A DNA stretch of 64,000 nt from Desulfamplus sp964425195 (GCA_964425195.1 CAYRLG010000013.1:1-64000); one strand, 5' to 3'. Shown: positions 15,133-25,078, numbered from the stretch's first letter. Numbers and translations: made by a program. The notes: generated by a model not told the origin, from the sequence alone.

Positions 15133-16281
15133 ATGACAACAACAGCAAAAATAGAGATAACACAGGGTGGTATCCTCTCAAATATAAGAGAATTTCTCAA
15201 AAAAATCCTCCAAACAGAAGAGATAAACGCAATGCTTGTGCCTCAGCATCTGCAAACTAAAAATGTAATAATGCCTGTTTTAATAACTGACCCTGAACAG
15301 ATAAGCAGCGCCGATCCTTTGTCCCCATCTTTTCCTTTAAATGCAGCAGCCATTGTGTCAAGGCTCACCAGAAAGCCCGCTGGAGGAACAATTGCAGCAG
15401 TTCTCCGTCCTTGCGAAATTAGGGCTTTTACAGAACTTGTCAAGCTGAATCAAGGTTCAACAGATGAACTTGTAATCATAGGTTTTGACTGCTTGGGGGC
15501 TTATACAAACAACGATTATCGCAGATTTGCTGAAAAAAACTCTGCTGATACATCATCTGAAAACGCTTCTGCACAATCAAGCAGCATAGATATATCAAAG
15601 ATAATTAATAGCGAAGAGTTATCCAATGCCTGCAAAGCGTGTGAATACCCGATTCCATACGGTGCTGATATTTTAATTGGACTTTTGGGCGTGGATACAG
15701 AAAAAAATCTGCTTGTTCAAGGGCTTACAGCAAAAGGAGAATCTCTGCTTAAACTTATTAACCTTCCTGAATGGGAAGAGCCGGAAGATCGTAAGTCGGC
15801 AATAGATGTTTTAATCGCTGAGAAAAAAGCGTATCGAGACAAGATGTTTGCACAGACAGCAGAGCAGACAAATAATCTTGATAAATTGACAGAGTATCTT
15901 TCAGGTTGCGTCAACTGCTACAATTGCAGGGTTGCCTGTCCTGTATGCTACTGCAAAGAGTGCGTTTTTGTAACTGATGTGTTTAAACATGAGCCAGCAC
16001 AATACTTGCAGTGGGCATCAAGAAAAGGGGCAGTTAAAATGCCGACTGACACTCTTTTCTACCACTTAACCCGTTTAGCCCATATCAGCACAGCGTGCGT
16101 AGGGTGCGGTCAGTGTTCTAATGTCTGCCCAAACGATATTAAAGTTATGGAGCTTTTTAGAACAGTTGCACACAGAACCCAAAAGGCATTTGATTATGAG
16201 GCTGGAAGAAGTTTTGACGAAGCTCCTCCTCTTTCAGAGTTCAGGGAAAAGGAGTTTCCAGAGGTTGTGGGGATAAAGTAA
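15133..16281 (+). CDS. FdhB/FrhB-like iron-sulfur flavoprotein (Hdr electron-input subunit)
   Basis: A 382-residue protein of the coenzyme F420 hydrogenase/dehydrogenase beta-subunit family (FrhB/FdhB). The central RPCEIRAFTEL segment (92-102) is the usual flavin/Fe-S region. Ferredoxin-type motifs follow at C259/C262/C265/C269, with further Cys at 272, 274 and 277, and at C322/C325/C328/C332. I chose the ATG at 15133 because GGGAG lies 7-11 bp upstream; a longer in-frame reading back to 15010 would overlap mvhD by over 100 bp. In Desulfobacterota such proteins often sit beside hdrA-mvhD and deliver electrons from an unidentified donor; F420 itself is not implied. There is an extra Ser/Ala/Asn-rich insertion at about 136-152. 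Confidence 0.78.
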   Translation: MTTTAKIEITQGGILSNIREFLKKILQTEEINAMLVPQHLQTKNVIMPVLITDPEQISSADPLSPSFPLNAAAIVSRLTRKPAGGTIAAVLRPCEIRAFTELVKLNQGSTDELVIIGFDCLGAYTNNDYRRFAEKNSADTSSENASAQSSSIDISKIINSEELSNACKACEYPIPYGADILIGLLGVDTEKNLLVQGLTAKGESLLKLINLPEWEEPEDRKSAIDVLIAEKKAYRDKMFAQTAEQTNNLDKLTEYLSGCVNCYNCRVACPVCYCKECVFVTDVFKHEPAQYLQWASRKGAVKMPTDTLFYHLTRLAHISTACVGCGQCSNVCPNDIKVMELFRTVAHRTQKAFDYEAGRSFDEAPPLSEFREKEFPEVVGIK

Positions 16282-16346
16282 ATATTCAAAAGATTTTATG
16301 CGTTTTTATAATAATTAATACAAGTAATAACAAGGAAATAGATGTT

Positions 16347-19300
16347 ATGAGAAAAAAGAAAAGAAAAAGAGGCTGTCGCATAAACATCTCTTCAATACTG
16401 TTTTTTACATTATTTTTTAGCATAAATTGGCATATTGTATCGTGTGTTTGGGCGTATGATATTGCTAAACCTGACAACTACATTATTCTTACTGATACCA
16501 ACCCTGACTGCACCGTAGATTCAGATAATGTAACGCATCTGTTTGGAAGTTCCAGCATAAACCACGTAACTATTAAAAAAGGTGCTTGGGCAAAATTTAT
16601 CAACTTTCCCAATAGCAATATCATTACAATCGAATCTGATTCCACGCTATTCAGTGTATCTCGTTCAGGTGCTACTGTAACCATCAGGAGTAATAATTTA
16701 GAATCATATTCTGAAAAGAGTTATGAAACTTTAATTGTTATTCCAGCAACAAAGACTAATCAAACAATTTTATTTACAGAAGATAATAATTCTCTTGATT
16801 TAGTAATAAATGCAGATAGTCATGTAATGCTTGGCTCTACAGTGGTAGAAAAAACTGAACAGCCTGTTACTCCACCAGAGCTTGTGCCTCCAAACTTTGA
16901 GGGCATTGTCCAGCTCATTCCATTAAATTCTACAACTTTAAGCATTGCATGGTTAGAGGCATCTGACAATATTACTTCTGCAGATATGTTAGAGTATCAG
17001 ATTCATATTTCTGAAAGCGAAAATTTTGAGCCAGATGCTGATACTTTAAAACAGTCAATTACAGGAGAGCTGCAAAGTCAAATTAACGCTCTTGGAAGCG
17101 GTAAAAATTATTATGTTTTGATAACTGTATCAGATGAAGATGGTAATATAAGCAGAGCAAGAGATTATTGTTTTATAACTATGCCTTCTAAAGATATGGT
17201 TCTAAGCTCTGCAACAAAATTAAATATTGCAGAGGAGCTTAACTTAGGCGTTCCAGTTATAAACAACAATACATACACTTTTACAAAATCTCAAAACAGC
17301 ATACTGCCAACAGATATCGCCATACTAATCGGTAATGACGGCAATGCTGATGCTTATGGCAATGAAGGAGGTTATCTTCGTAAAGTTGTGTCAGTATCTG
17401 AAACATCAGATAAAATTATTGTTGAAACAACTGACGGCTCTCTTTCTGAAGCAGTTGAGCAGGGAAGTCTGCGTTCATTAAATGTGGCTTTTGATTTAGA
17501 TGAATCAGGCGATCCTAAAGCATCTCTCCATAGTTCTAAAAGTTCTATCTCCCATTCAAGACATTTTACTGACAGCAGCGGAAGCCAAATATCACAAGCA
17601 GCGTGGAAAAACAGGCTGCTTTCCGCTGATCAGATAAAATACTGCTATGATGATGGGGAAATTGCTGTAACGCCCATGAATGATCGAACAATCCAAATAA
17701 GCCCGAGTAAAAATAAAAGCAGTAGAGACAAAGATTTTAAAAAAATAGATGCAGAAGTAACCCAAGAGGTAACATGGGGACTTGACGCAGAATTTGAACC
17801 TCAACTTGTAAGCTATGCAGAGTGGGGTGACGGGATAATGCCTGATAAAGCTGAAGTTACTGCTAAAGGCTCGCTTAATCTTACAGCTCTTGTTGAATAC
17901 CACTTTTCAGCAGCAGCAACATATTATCCAGAACCTAAACTTATTTTAGAAAAAACATACCGCTCAACATACGTTGTGGGAACAGTGCCAGTATATCAAG
18001 AGATTACACTAAGCCTTAAAGCAGGAGTTGAGGCAAAGGCTCAAGCATCAATTAATGCAACAGCAGAGGGAAAAGCAAGCACAACTGTTCAAATCGGGGT
18101 TAAATATGAAAATGGAGATTGGAAACCTGTTTATGGAGCAGAGTTTGCCAAAGAAGTTACTGTTAATCTTAATGCTCAAGGTAAAGTAACCGGCAGTGTA
18201 AGATTGATTCCTGAGATTAAAATAACTTTTTATAAAGCAGCTTACGGCTCATTGAGCGTTCAGCCTTATATTAGAAGTGAAATATCAAATGAGGCAGTTG
18301 CTAATGCTAATTTATTAACTGGGCATGGTTATGGATTAAGCCAGCCTACTGCTTTTGATGTTGCACTTGGTATTGAGTGTTTTGCAAGTGCAGGATTAGA
18401 TGCAATCATAAAAGATATAAAACTTTTAGATAATGTGATGGTGTGCGGTGCAGAACCTGAGGGTTTTGCATTAAATATTCCAGAAATAATGCTCTTCAGC
18501 CTGCCTAAAATCGATTTAAATGTCGAAGCTGGGCAAGATGGGCAGACAGAGATTAATCTTAAAGCAGCAATTGAAAATGGTGCTAATAACAGCTTTAATA
18601 AAGATTCTCTCAAATGGGAGATAATCCCTGAAGTTGAGGTGGAAAATCAAAAGATTGAGCTTGTCCAAGAAGGTAAATATAGTGCCACAGCAACTTTTTG
18701 CCCGCCAGAGACAGGAGAATATACTATTTTTGTTTCAGGTTATGGAATTTTAGGCGAAGCTGCCAGAAAATTTGCTGTTCAAACTATAGATGTAAGCAAC
18801 GCCTGTATGCTTACGGCAGAATTTACAGCAACTCCAGAATGGGGCGCAATGACTTTGCAGGTATCGGCAGATGCTTCTGCCTCTAAAGACCCTGCAGGAC
18901 TTCCTCTTACATACCAATGGCATACATCAGACGGACAAACTGCCGAAGGTGTTAATCCCGAATTTACATTTAACAATTCAGGAGCTTACACTATAAGTTT
19001 AACTGTACGCAACAGTGCTGGCAAAAGTGCAGCTTTTGAGAAAGTGATTCAGGTGGCTGACTCATGTTATTATTCTCAAGGCGGTTATGGATATGAAGAG
19101 ACAAATGATGGAACAGGCTATTATGAATATTGTTCAAGAGAAAGTGATGAATCGTCATGGATAAATTGGGTATATTATCATATTGATGGAACGCCACATT
19201 TTCAAGAAACACTTAAAGTTGACAATGGGGTAAATGAAGATGTTTACCGCTGTTTTAGAAAGTATGGATGTAATAAAATCTCTACTCCTTATAATTATCG

Positions 19301-19724
19301 TTATACTTATGATAATCGTTCTTATGTTTATATGAGATATAAATATATGATCGGCATGCAATTGGGTTTTAGAGCTACCTTTGACTCATTAGAAAACTGG
19401 GTTGATGCAGCATGGGGAACTAACTTTAACCCTGTGCCGACGGCAAGTTTTAAGTCTGGTGATTATGGCTATTTCTGTTCTAAAGGAGGGGTGAATACCA
19501 ATTATATTTCTCACTGGCAAGTTACGCATTATCTTGATTATGGGTCTGAAACAGCAGCATCTTGTGGAGTTGAATGGAATCAATACAATAGTCCAATATA
19601 TATAGAGCAGGGGTGCACTTGCGGAGATTCAATTCCTGAATCTCCCATGCAGCCAGATATGACAATGCCTCCTCCAGCAGATAGAAGCAGATGGCGCGCA
19701 TCAGGAATAGATTGGCAGGATTAA
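16347..19724 (+). CDS. Large secreted protein: N-terminal beta module, FN3, PKD domains
   Basis: A 1125-residue exported protein. The basic N-terminus plus hydrophobic stretch (about 14-36) is a signal peptide. Residues 45-167 form a beta-rich module (SSSINHVTIKKG, INFPNSN, SVSRSGATVTI, VMLGS) that recurs in the secreted protein at 27429-29204. A fibronectin type III-like domain covers about 180-280, a long Ala/Glu/Lys-rich beta region 300-810, and a PKD-type domain about 820-905 (YQWHTSDGQ, YTISLTVRNSAG). The last 220 residues are rich in Tyr and Cys and unlike any family I know. It starts 65 bp after the FdhB-like gene and overlaps nothing, but is embedded between two Hdr modules. AAGGAAA precedes the ATG. 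It is probably a surface or extracellular adhesion/binding protein; no catalytic motif was seen. Confidence 0.65.
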   Translation: MRKKKRKRGCRINISSILFFTLFFSINWHIVSCVWAYDIAKPDNYIILTDTNPDCTVDSDNVTHLFGSSSINHVTIKKGAWAKFINFPNSNIITIESDSTLFSVSRSGATVTIRSNNLESYSEKSYETLIVIPATKTNQTILFTEDNNSLDLVINADSHVMLGSTVVEKTEQPVTPPELVPPNFEGIVQLIPLNSTTLSIAWLEASDNITSADMLEYQIHISESENFEPDADTLKQSITGELQSQINALGSGKNYYVLITVSDEDGNISRARDYCFITMPSKDMVLSSATKLNIAEELNLGVPVINNNTYTFTKSQNSILPTDIAILIGNDGNADAYGNEGGYLRKVVSVSETSDKIIVETTDGSLSEAVEQGSLRSLNVAFDLDESGDPKASLHSSKSSISHSRHFTDSSGSQISQAAWKNRLLSADQIKYCYDDGEIAVTPMNDRTIQISPSKNKSSRDKDFKKIDAEVTQEVTWGLDAEFEPQLVSYAEWGDGIMPDKAEVTAKGSLNLTALVEYHFSAAATYYPEPKLILEKTYRSTYVVGTVPVYQEITLSLKAGVEAKAQASINATAEGKASTTVQIGVKYENGDWKPVYGAEFAKEVTVNLNAQGKVTGSVRLIPEIKITFYKAAYGSLSVQPYIRSEISNEAVANANLLTGHGYGLSQPTAFDVALGIECFASAGLDAIIKDIKLLDNVMVCGAEPEGFALNIPEIMLFSLPKIDLNVEAGQDGQTEINLKAAIENGANNSFNKDSLKWEIIPEVEVENQKIELVQEGKYSATATFCPPETGEYTIFVSGYGILGEAARKFAVQTIDVSNACMLTAEFTATPEWGAMTLQVSADASASKDPAGLPLTYQWHTSDGQTAEGVNPEFTFNNSGAYTISLTVRNSAGKSAAFEKVIQVADSCYYSQGGYGYEETNDGTGYYEYCSRESDESSWINWVYYHIDGTPHFQETLKVDNGVNEDVYRCFRKYGCNKISTPYNYRYTYDNRSYVYMRYKYMIGMQLGFRATFDSLENWVDAAWGTNFNPVPTASFKSGDYGYFCSKGGVNTNYISHWQVTHYLDYGSETAASCGVEWNQYNSPIYIEQGCTCGDSIPESPMQPDMTMPPPADRSRWRASGIDWQD

Positions 19725-19747
19725 ACTTAATAAAAAGGCTAAAGACC

Positions 19748-22700
19748 ATGAATAATAATATCGCAGAGAAAAATGATAATATCGGTAAAGTTCTGGTTGT
19801 GGGAGCAGGAATAAGCGGTATTCGTTCTGCATTAGATTTGGCTGAATCAGGCTATAAAGTTGTCCTTGCAGAAAAAACGCCTCATATCGGCGGTATTTTG
19901 AGCAAATTAGACTATCAATTTCCAAACGACAGATGCGGAATGTGCAAAATGCTTCCTACTGCAAACAGAGATTCTGCTTCTCAATACTGTCTTAGAAAAG
20001 GGCTTTTTCACGACAATATCGAGATGCTTCTCTCAAGTGAGCTTATCTCTCTTGAAGGCGAGGCGGGAAGTTTTAAAGCAGCTTTTCGTCATAAACCATC
20101 TTTGATTCAGGCTGATCTCTGCATTGGGTGCGGTGAGTGTGTAAAGGTGTGTCCTGTTGATGTGCCTGATAGTTTTAACAGCGGTTTTTCAATGCGAAAA
20201 GCTGTCTATCTGCCTGTGCCTCACAAAATCCCAAATACATTTATGATAGATACAGATTCATGCACACAATGCGGAGCTTGCGAGCCAGTCTGCCCGACTC
20301 GTGCAATCAGATTTTCAGATCAGGGACGAAAGAAGTTTAATATTTTAGTTGTTGATGATGAGCTTATTGTCCGCGATTCTCTTAAAGAGTGGCTTGAAGA
20401 TGAAGGCTATTCTGCTGATATGGCAGAGTCTGGCAAAGATGCCTTAGAAAAGCTCTCTAAAAAGAGTTATCATCTGATGCTGATTGATATCAAGATGCCT
20501 GAAATGGACGGCGTAACAGTTCTTAAAAAAGCAAAAGAGCAGTTCCCAACTCTTGAAGTTCTGATGATGACAGCCTACGCAACCGTTGAAACTGCGGTTG
20601 GAGCTATGAAACTCGGGGCTATGGATTATCTCTTAAAACCGTTTGACACTGAGGCTGTGCTTCCAAAAATTGCAGGCATATACGAAAATTTTCAAAATCA
20701 AAACGCACAGATTGTTGAAGCTCAGGCAGTTATATTGTCATGCGGAGTAGATTTTTATAATCCAGCAGAGGGGAAAAATACTTATGGATATGGTCTCTAT
20801 CCAAATGTTGTAACAAGCCTTGAGTTTGAAAGAATTGTAAGCGGCACAGGTCCTACAATCGGGAAACTTATCAGACCATGCGATAAAAAACCGATACAAA
20901 AAATCGCATGGTTTCAATGCACAGGTTCAAGAGATTTGCAGATAAACGCAGATTTCTGCTCATCTGTCTGCTGCATGTATGCAGTAAAAGAGGCTCTGCT
21001 TGCAAAACGAGAGACAGACGGCAGGGCAGAGACCGTTATTTTTTATATGGATATGAGAACTTTTGGCAAAAGTTTTCAGCGTTACAGAGACGATGCAGAA
21101 AAAGATCATGGAGTAAAGTTTGTAAATGCAAAGATACACTCTGTAACGCCTGTGTTAAGGAATAGTGATTTGGTTATCAGATATATTGACTCTAATGGTG
21201 CTGTGCATGACGAAACATTTGACATGATTGTTCTGCCGGTGGGGCAGCGACCAGTAAAAGACTCTACAAAACTATCTGAAATTACAGGCATATCTTTCAA
21301 TTCATCAGGATTTGCAGAGACAGTGCCGTTTTTTATGGCTCAAACTTCAAAAAGCGGAATTATGGCTGGCGGGTCGTTTACTGGATTTAAAGATATAAGC
21401 GACTCTGTAATTCAGGCTTCTGCTGCTGCAATGAGTGCGGCAAATGTGGTTCAGGCAAATGGTAGAACTCCGATAACTCAGCCTGAGCAAAAAGAATTCC
21501 CTTCTGAGCTTTTGCGAGAGCCTCCCCGTATAATGGCAGTTTTATGCAGATGCGGCGGGACAATGCAGCCTTACATGAATGAGTCAGATATTTCTAAGCG
21601 TTTAAAGATTTCTCCTGATGTTTCTGACGTTGTTTTTGTTGATCGTCTCTGCACTGCTGAAGGCTGGACAGATTTAGTTAATCAGATTAAAGCCTGCAAA
21701 CCAAACAGGTTAGTAGTTGGTGCGTGTATGCCGTATATGTATAACCGCAAATTTAGAGCGGCTGGATCAGAAGCTGAGACTGGTCTTAATTCTGCTTTTG
21801 TCAGCGTTGCAGATATCCGCTCTTTAGTCTATCAAAATCAAGAAAATGCTGTTTCTCAATATCAAGAAGAGGATAAATATTCAGTTATATCCAACTCTAT
21901 TTTAAGAAACATAAATCTTGAAATTGCAAAAGTTAGATGGATCAATCCAGAAAATCTGCCAGCAGCCTTTATAACAAAGACTGCTCTGATTATTGGAGGC
22001 GGAATTGCAGGCATGACCGCAGCACTTTCAGTTGCAGGCAGCGGATTTAAAGTCTATTTAATTGAAAAATCTGATAAATTAGGCGGAAATATCAGAAGGT
22101 TTACCCAAACAATAGAGGGTTATCAGGTTCAAAATTTTCTTGCAGATACGATCCAAAAAGTTGAAAAACACCCGTTGATCGAGGTTCACAAACAAAGTCA
22201 GATTATAGCATCGTTTGGAGAAGTTAGACATTTTCTCACCACAGTTGAAAGCGTAAATAGCGAATCAGAAGGGGCTGCAAAATCTGTCCAGACTATTGAA
22301 CATGGAGTGGTTATTTTAGCAACAGGCGGAAAAGAGGCACAAATTAAATCTTATGGTTATGGATTAAATCACCCTAATATTGACGGTCAGGATTCCAATA
22401 TTGGTCAAGATTCAAAAACAGCTGCTCAAGATAAGATAATCATGACCCAGCTTGAATTTGAGCAGGCTCTCTCTGGCAGTTTTTTAAATCCAAAATCTTT
22501 AGAATCAGTTGTGATGATTCAGTGTGCTGGAACGCGTGAAGAGCCGAGAAACTATTGCAGCCGCGTATGCTGTGCAACGGCATTAAGACAGGCTCTATTT
22601 CTCAAAAAAGAGAATCCTGAGATAAGCATAACAATTTTATACCGCGACATAATGAGTTATGGATTCAGCGAAACTTATTACACTCAGGCAAGGCAGGCTG

Positions 22701-23362
22701 GAATTTTGTTTATCCGTTACACAACGGATCGCAAGCCTATAGTTAATTTAACAAACAGCGGTTCTTTAGAAGAAGATACTCCACAAAATAGTGACGTTAA
22801 TGGTAACACCAAAAATAAAGTCTCTGTAAGATGTTTTGAGCCTATTATCGGTCAGGATGTCGAGATAGAAGCTGATGTTCTGGTGCTTGCTGCTGGTGTT
22901 GTGCCAAATCTGCCCGTTAATCTTGCAGGCTCTTTTGGTGCTGAGATTGACAGAGACGGCTTTTTTGAAGAGGCAGAATCAAAATGGCGACCTGTTGATT
23001 CGTTAAAAGAGGGAATTTTTGCCTGCGGTCTTGCCCATTCGCCAAGAAATATTCCTGAATCAATCGCAACTGCACAGGCAGCAGCCCAAAGAGCAGTGAG
23101 AATATTATCAAATAGTGAAATGGTATCAGGCAGAATTACGGCAAAAGTTCGTTATAGTATATGCAGTTTATGCGGGCTTTGCATTGAAACCTGTCCTTAT
23201 GGTGCAAGAAGTTTTGATTTTGAACGGACAAAAGTGCTTGTAAATCCTGTAATGTGTCAGGGGTGCGGAGCTTGTGCGTCTGTCTGCCCGAACAAGGCAT
23301 CTGTAATTGACGGCTTTTCCAGCAAGCAGGTGTTTGAGATGATAGATGCGGTTATAGTATGA
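19748..23362 (+). CDS. Tandem HdrA-like flavoprotein with inserted response-regulator receiver domain
   Basis: A 1204-residue protein with two HdrA-like halves. Half 1 (1-590): FAD site GAGISG at 19-24, [4Fe-4S] motifs at C125/C128/C131/C135 and C172/C175/C178/C182, then a complete receiver domain at about 197-315, then the remaining HdrA core. The receiver keeps every key residue: D203-D204, phospho-acceptor D247 (LIDIKMPEMDG), T275 (MMTAYA) and K297 (LLKPFD), and is of the NtrC type. Half 2 (590-1204): HdrA N-terminal domain, FAD site GGGIAG at 750-755, CSRVCC region near 937, and two C-terminal ferredoxin motifs (C1139-C1149, C1170-C1180). I start at 19748; a further in-frame ATG at 19691 would overlap the preceding gene. 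hdrC and hdrB follow, so it should be the A subunit of an Hdr complex, here with a phospho-signalling input. Confidence 0.88.
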   Translation: MNNNIAEKNDNIGKVLVVGAGISGIRSALDLAESGYKVVLAEKTPHIGGILSKLDYQFPNDRCGMCKMLPTANRDSASQYCLRKGLFHDNIEMLLSSELISLEGEAGSFKAAFRHKPSLIQADLCIGCGECVKVCPVDVPDSFNSGFSMRKAVYLPVPHKIPNTFMIDTDSCTQCGACEPVCPTRAIRFSDQGRKKFNILVVDDELIVRDSLKEWLEDEGYSADMAESGKDALEKLSKKSYHLMLIDIKMPEMDGVTVLKKAKEQFPTLEVLMMTAYATVETAVGAMKLGAMDYLLKPFDTEAVLPKIAGIYENFQNQNAQIVEAQAVILSCGVDFYNPAEGKNTYGYGLYPNVVTSLEFERIVSGTGPTIGKLIRPCDKKPIQKIAWFQCTGSRDLQINADFCSSVCCMYAVKEALLAKRETDGRAETVIFYMDMRTFGKSFQRYRDDAEKDHGVKFVNAKIHSVTPVLRNSDLVIRYIDSNGAVHDETFDMIVLPVGQRPVKDSTKLSEITGISFNSSGFAETVPFFMAQTSKSGIMAGGSFTGFKDISDSVIQASAAAMSAANVVQANGRTPITQPEQKEFPSELLREPPRIMAVLCRCGGTMQPYMNESDISKRLKISPDVSDVVFVDRLCTAEGWTDLVNQIKACKPNRLVVGACMPYMYNRKFRAAGSEAETGLNSAFVSVADIRSLVYQNQENAVSQYQEEDKYSVISNSILRNINLEIAKVRWINPENLPAAFITKTALIIGGGIAGMTAALSVAGSGFKVYLIEKSDKLGGNIRRFTQTIEGYQVQNFLADTIQKVEKHPLIEVHKQSQIIASFGEVRHFLTTVESVNSESEGAAKSVQTIEHGVVILATGGKEAQIKSYGYGLNHPNIDGQDSNIGQDSKTAAQDKIIMTQLEFEQALSGSFLNPKSLESVVMIQCAGTREEPRNYCSRVCCATALRQALFLKKENPEISITILYRDIMSYGFSETYYTQARQAGILFIRYTTDRKPIVNLTNSGSLEEDTPQNSDVNGNTKNKVSVRCFEPIIGQDVEIEADVLVLAAGVVPNLPVNLAGSFGAEIDRDGFFEEAESKWRPVDSLKEGIFACGLAHSPRNIPESIATAQAAAQRAVRILSNSEMVSGRITAKVRYSICSLCGLCIETCPYGARSFDFERTKVLVNPVMCQGCGACASVCPNKASVIDGFSSKQVFEMIDAVIV

Positions 23363-23396
23363 TACATTAGAACCATGATTTTTTATATTATCAATG

Positions 23397-23482
23397 TCTG
23401 AATCAGGATAGTCAGGATTACAAGATTTCTCAGGATAAGTTATCCTGTTTATCTTTAATTATCTTGAATATCCTGATTCAGA
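23397..23482. repeat. 86-bp nested palindromic element between hdrA-like and hdrC genes
   Basis: The outer arms TCTGAATCAGGATA (23397-23410) and TATCCTGATTCAGA (23469-23482) are perfect 14-bp inverted repeats. The centre is a second hairpin, CAGGATA-AGT-TATCCTG (23431-23447). Between them are degenerate copies of the CAGGATT motif. This matches my memory of a widespread REP/MITE-like family with CAGGATT/AATCCTG repeats in anaerobic Proteobacteria. In this place it would form a strong mRNA hairpin between co-transcribed genes. Confidence 0.75.
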
Positions 23483-23509
23483 TTATCGCAGAATTAATTA
23501 GGTGAAAAT

Positions 23510-24061
23510 ATGAACGATTTAATTGCGATTCAGGAGATGCTAAGTTCTTGTATTCAGTGCGGAACATGCACAGGATCATGCCCGAATGCGTTTGCAATGG
23601 ATAAAACGCCTCGTCATTTATGGCGTATGGTGCTGATGGGATATACTGACGAAATTTTTAGAACCCACACATTTGATCTATGTTCAAGTTGTTATACCTG
23701 CACTCTCCGCTGTCCCCGAGGTCTTCCTCTTACAGATGCAATGGCAGCACTTAAGCAGTCCGCAGCTAAAGAGAATCAGTCTAAAGATATTCAAGCAAAA
23801 TATCGTAAAAGCGTTCTATTCTATCGTAACTTTATTGAAAGCGTGCGGCGTCATGGTCGTGTTAGAGAATCAGAATTTATGACTCTATATTTTGCAGATT
23901 TGAAAAATCCGATTGTGCCGTTTCAGTTTGCGCCGCTTGGAATACGGCTGATGCGGAAAGGCAAAATCTCCATTCAGATTCCTTCTGAGGGCAGCCATCC
24001 TCTTGAGTCAATTTTTCGTCAAGTTGAAGAGATAGAAGGTAGTAAAGGAGAAAATTTATGA
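23510..24061 (+). CDS. hdrC: Heterodisulfide reductase subunit C (HdrC)-like
   Basis: A 183-residue iron-sulfur protein with two [4Fe-4S] ferredoxin motifs, SCIQCGTCTGSCP near residues 13-25 and SCYTCTLRCPRG near 62-73, the size and pattern of HdrC. In Hdr complexes it relays electrons between HdrA and the catalytic HdrB. It overlaps the hdrB start by 4 bp (ATGA), showing translational coupling. AGGTGAAAAT precedes the ATG. It is separated from the HdrA-like gene by the 86-bp palindromic element. The motif is not membrane-anchored, so a soluble complex is likely. Confidence 0.88.
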   Translation: MNDLIAIQEMLSSCIQCGTCTGSCPNAFAMDKTPRHLWRMVLMGYTDEIFRTHTFDLCSSCYTCTLRCPRGLPLTDAMAALKQSAAKENQSKDIQAKYRKSVLFYRNFIESVRRHGRVRESEFMTLYFADLKNPIVPFQFAPLGIRLMRKGKISIQIPSEGSHPLESIFRQVEEIEGSKGENL

Positions 24062-24948
24062 AATATGCCTATTATCCGGGTTGCTCTTTAGAAGGTACTG
24101 CAATGGAATACGATATTTCAACAAGAGCTTTGATGAAGGCTCTTGGGTGCAAACTTCAGGAGATTGAAGATTGGACATGCTGCGGGGCTGGTGCTGCTGA
24201 ATCTGTAAGCCATCTATTATCTTTAGCACTTCCAGCTCGAAATCTTGCTTTAGCTCAAAACCTGCAAGATTGTAAAGATATCCTTGTTCCATGCAGTGCC
24301 TGTTATCTAAATCTTAAACGAGTTGAAGAAAAGATAAAAAAAGATGCAGACCTTTGTGAGAAGCTCAACTCTATTTTGGGTGAAACTGGTCTTAAATTGG
24401 CGGATAGGATAAGAGTCCGCCATCTTCTTGATGTTCTTGCATCAGATGTCGGAGCTGATGCCATTGCAAAGATGGTAAAAAAACATAACGGCGTTGATAT
24501 AAACAGCACAAAAAAGCGGTTTGACGGATTTACTTTTGCACCATATTACGGCTGTCAATGTTTAAGACCTTACAAAGTTTTTGATGATCCTGAATCTCCA
24601 ACATCAATGAACGCTTTAATTGAGGCAACTGGAGCAAAGGTTCATAAGTGGTCAATGGGTGCAAAGTGCTGCGGTGCATCGCATATAAATACTGACCCTA
24701 ATGTAAGCCTGAATTTAGTAAAAGATATTTTGCAAGAGGCAAAAGGAGCAGATGCAATTATAACTGTCTGCCCCATGTGCCAGATGAATCTTGAAGCCTA
24801 TCAAGATAAAATTTCCTCTATGTGTAATGAAGATTTAAAAATTCCTGTTCTCTATCTTACTCAACTTCTTGGGATGGCATTAGGGTTGACCGATAAGGAT
24901 ATTAGACTTGATTTAAACCTTTCTCCTTTTTTAACTTTATCTCATTGA
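24058..24948 (+). CDS. hdrB: Heterodisulfide reductase subunit B (HdrB)-like
   Basis: A 296-residue protein with two CCG domains, the Cys-rich repeats that hold the non-cubane [4Fe-4S] clusters of HdrB. Recognisable stretches are YYPGCSLEGT, WTCCGAGAAE and PCSACYLN in the first half and YYGCQCLRP, KCCGASHIN and CPMCQMNLEAY in the second. HdrB reduces the disulfide substrate: CoM-S-S-CoB in methanogens, and in sulfate reducers probably a protein or small-molecule disulfide such as DsrC trisulfide (inferred from the literature on the family). AAAGGAG precedes the start. No dsrC lies in the window. All catalytic Cys appear present. Confidence 0.9.
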   Translation: MKYAYYPGCSLEGTAMEYDISTRALMKALGCKLQEIEDWTCCGAGAAESVSHLLSLALPARNLALAQNLQDCKDILVPCSACYLNLKRVEEKIKKDADLCEKLNSILGETGLKLADRIRVRHLLDVLASDVGADAIAKMVKKHNGVDINSTKKRFDGFTFAPYYGCQCLRPYKVFDDPESPTSMNALIEATGAKVHKWSMGAKCCGASHINTDPNVSLNLVKDILQEAKGADAIITVCPMCQMNLEAYQDKISSMCNEDLKIPVLYLTQLLGMALGLTDKDIRLDLNLSPFLTLSH

Positions 24949-25078
24949 ATGTACTGTTTTAATTTTTTCTTGAAAGTAGAAAAATACAGCCTTTGTCTCT
25001 AACTCTATATTTAAATCTAAAAAGTCTATACTCACTATAATTACCAAGATGTGCTAATTCGGGAATTTTAAGAAAATT

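Noticed and set aside
19748..23362. QmoA/QmoB of the APS-reductase electron path
   Set aside because: Qmo subunits are HdrA-like, but here the partners are soluble HdrC and HdrB, not QmoC or AprAB, and the protein is a tandem with a receiver.
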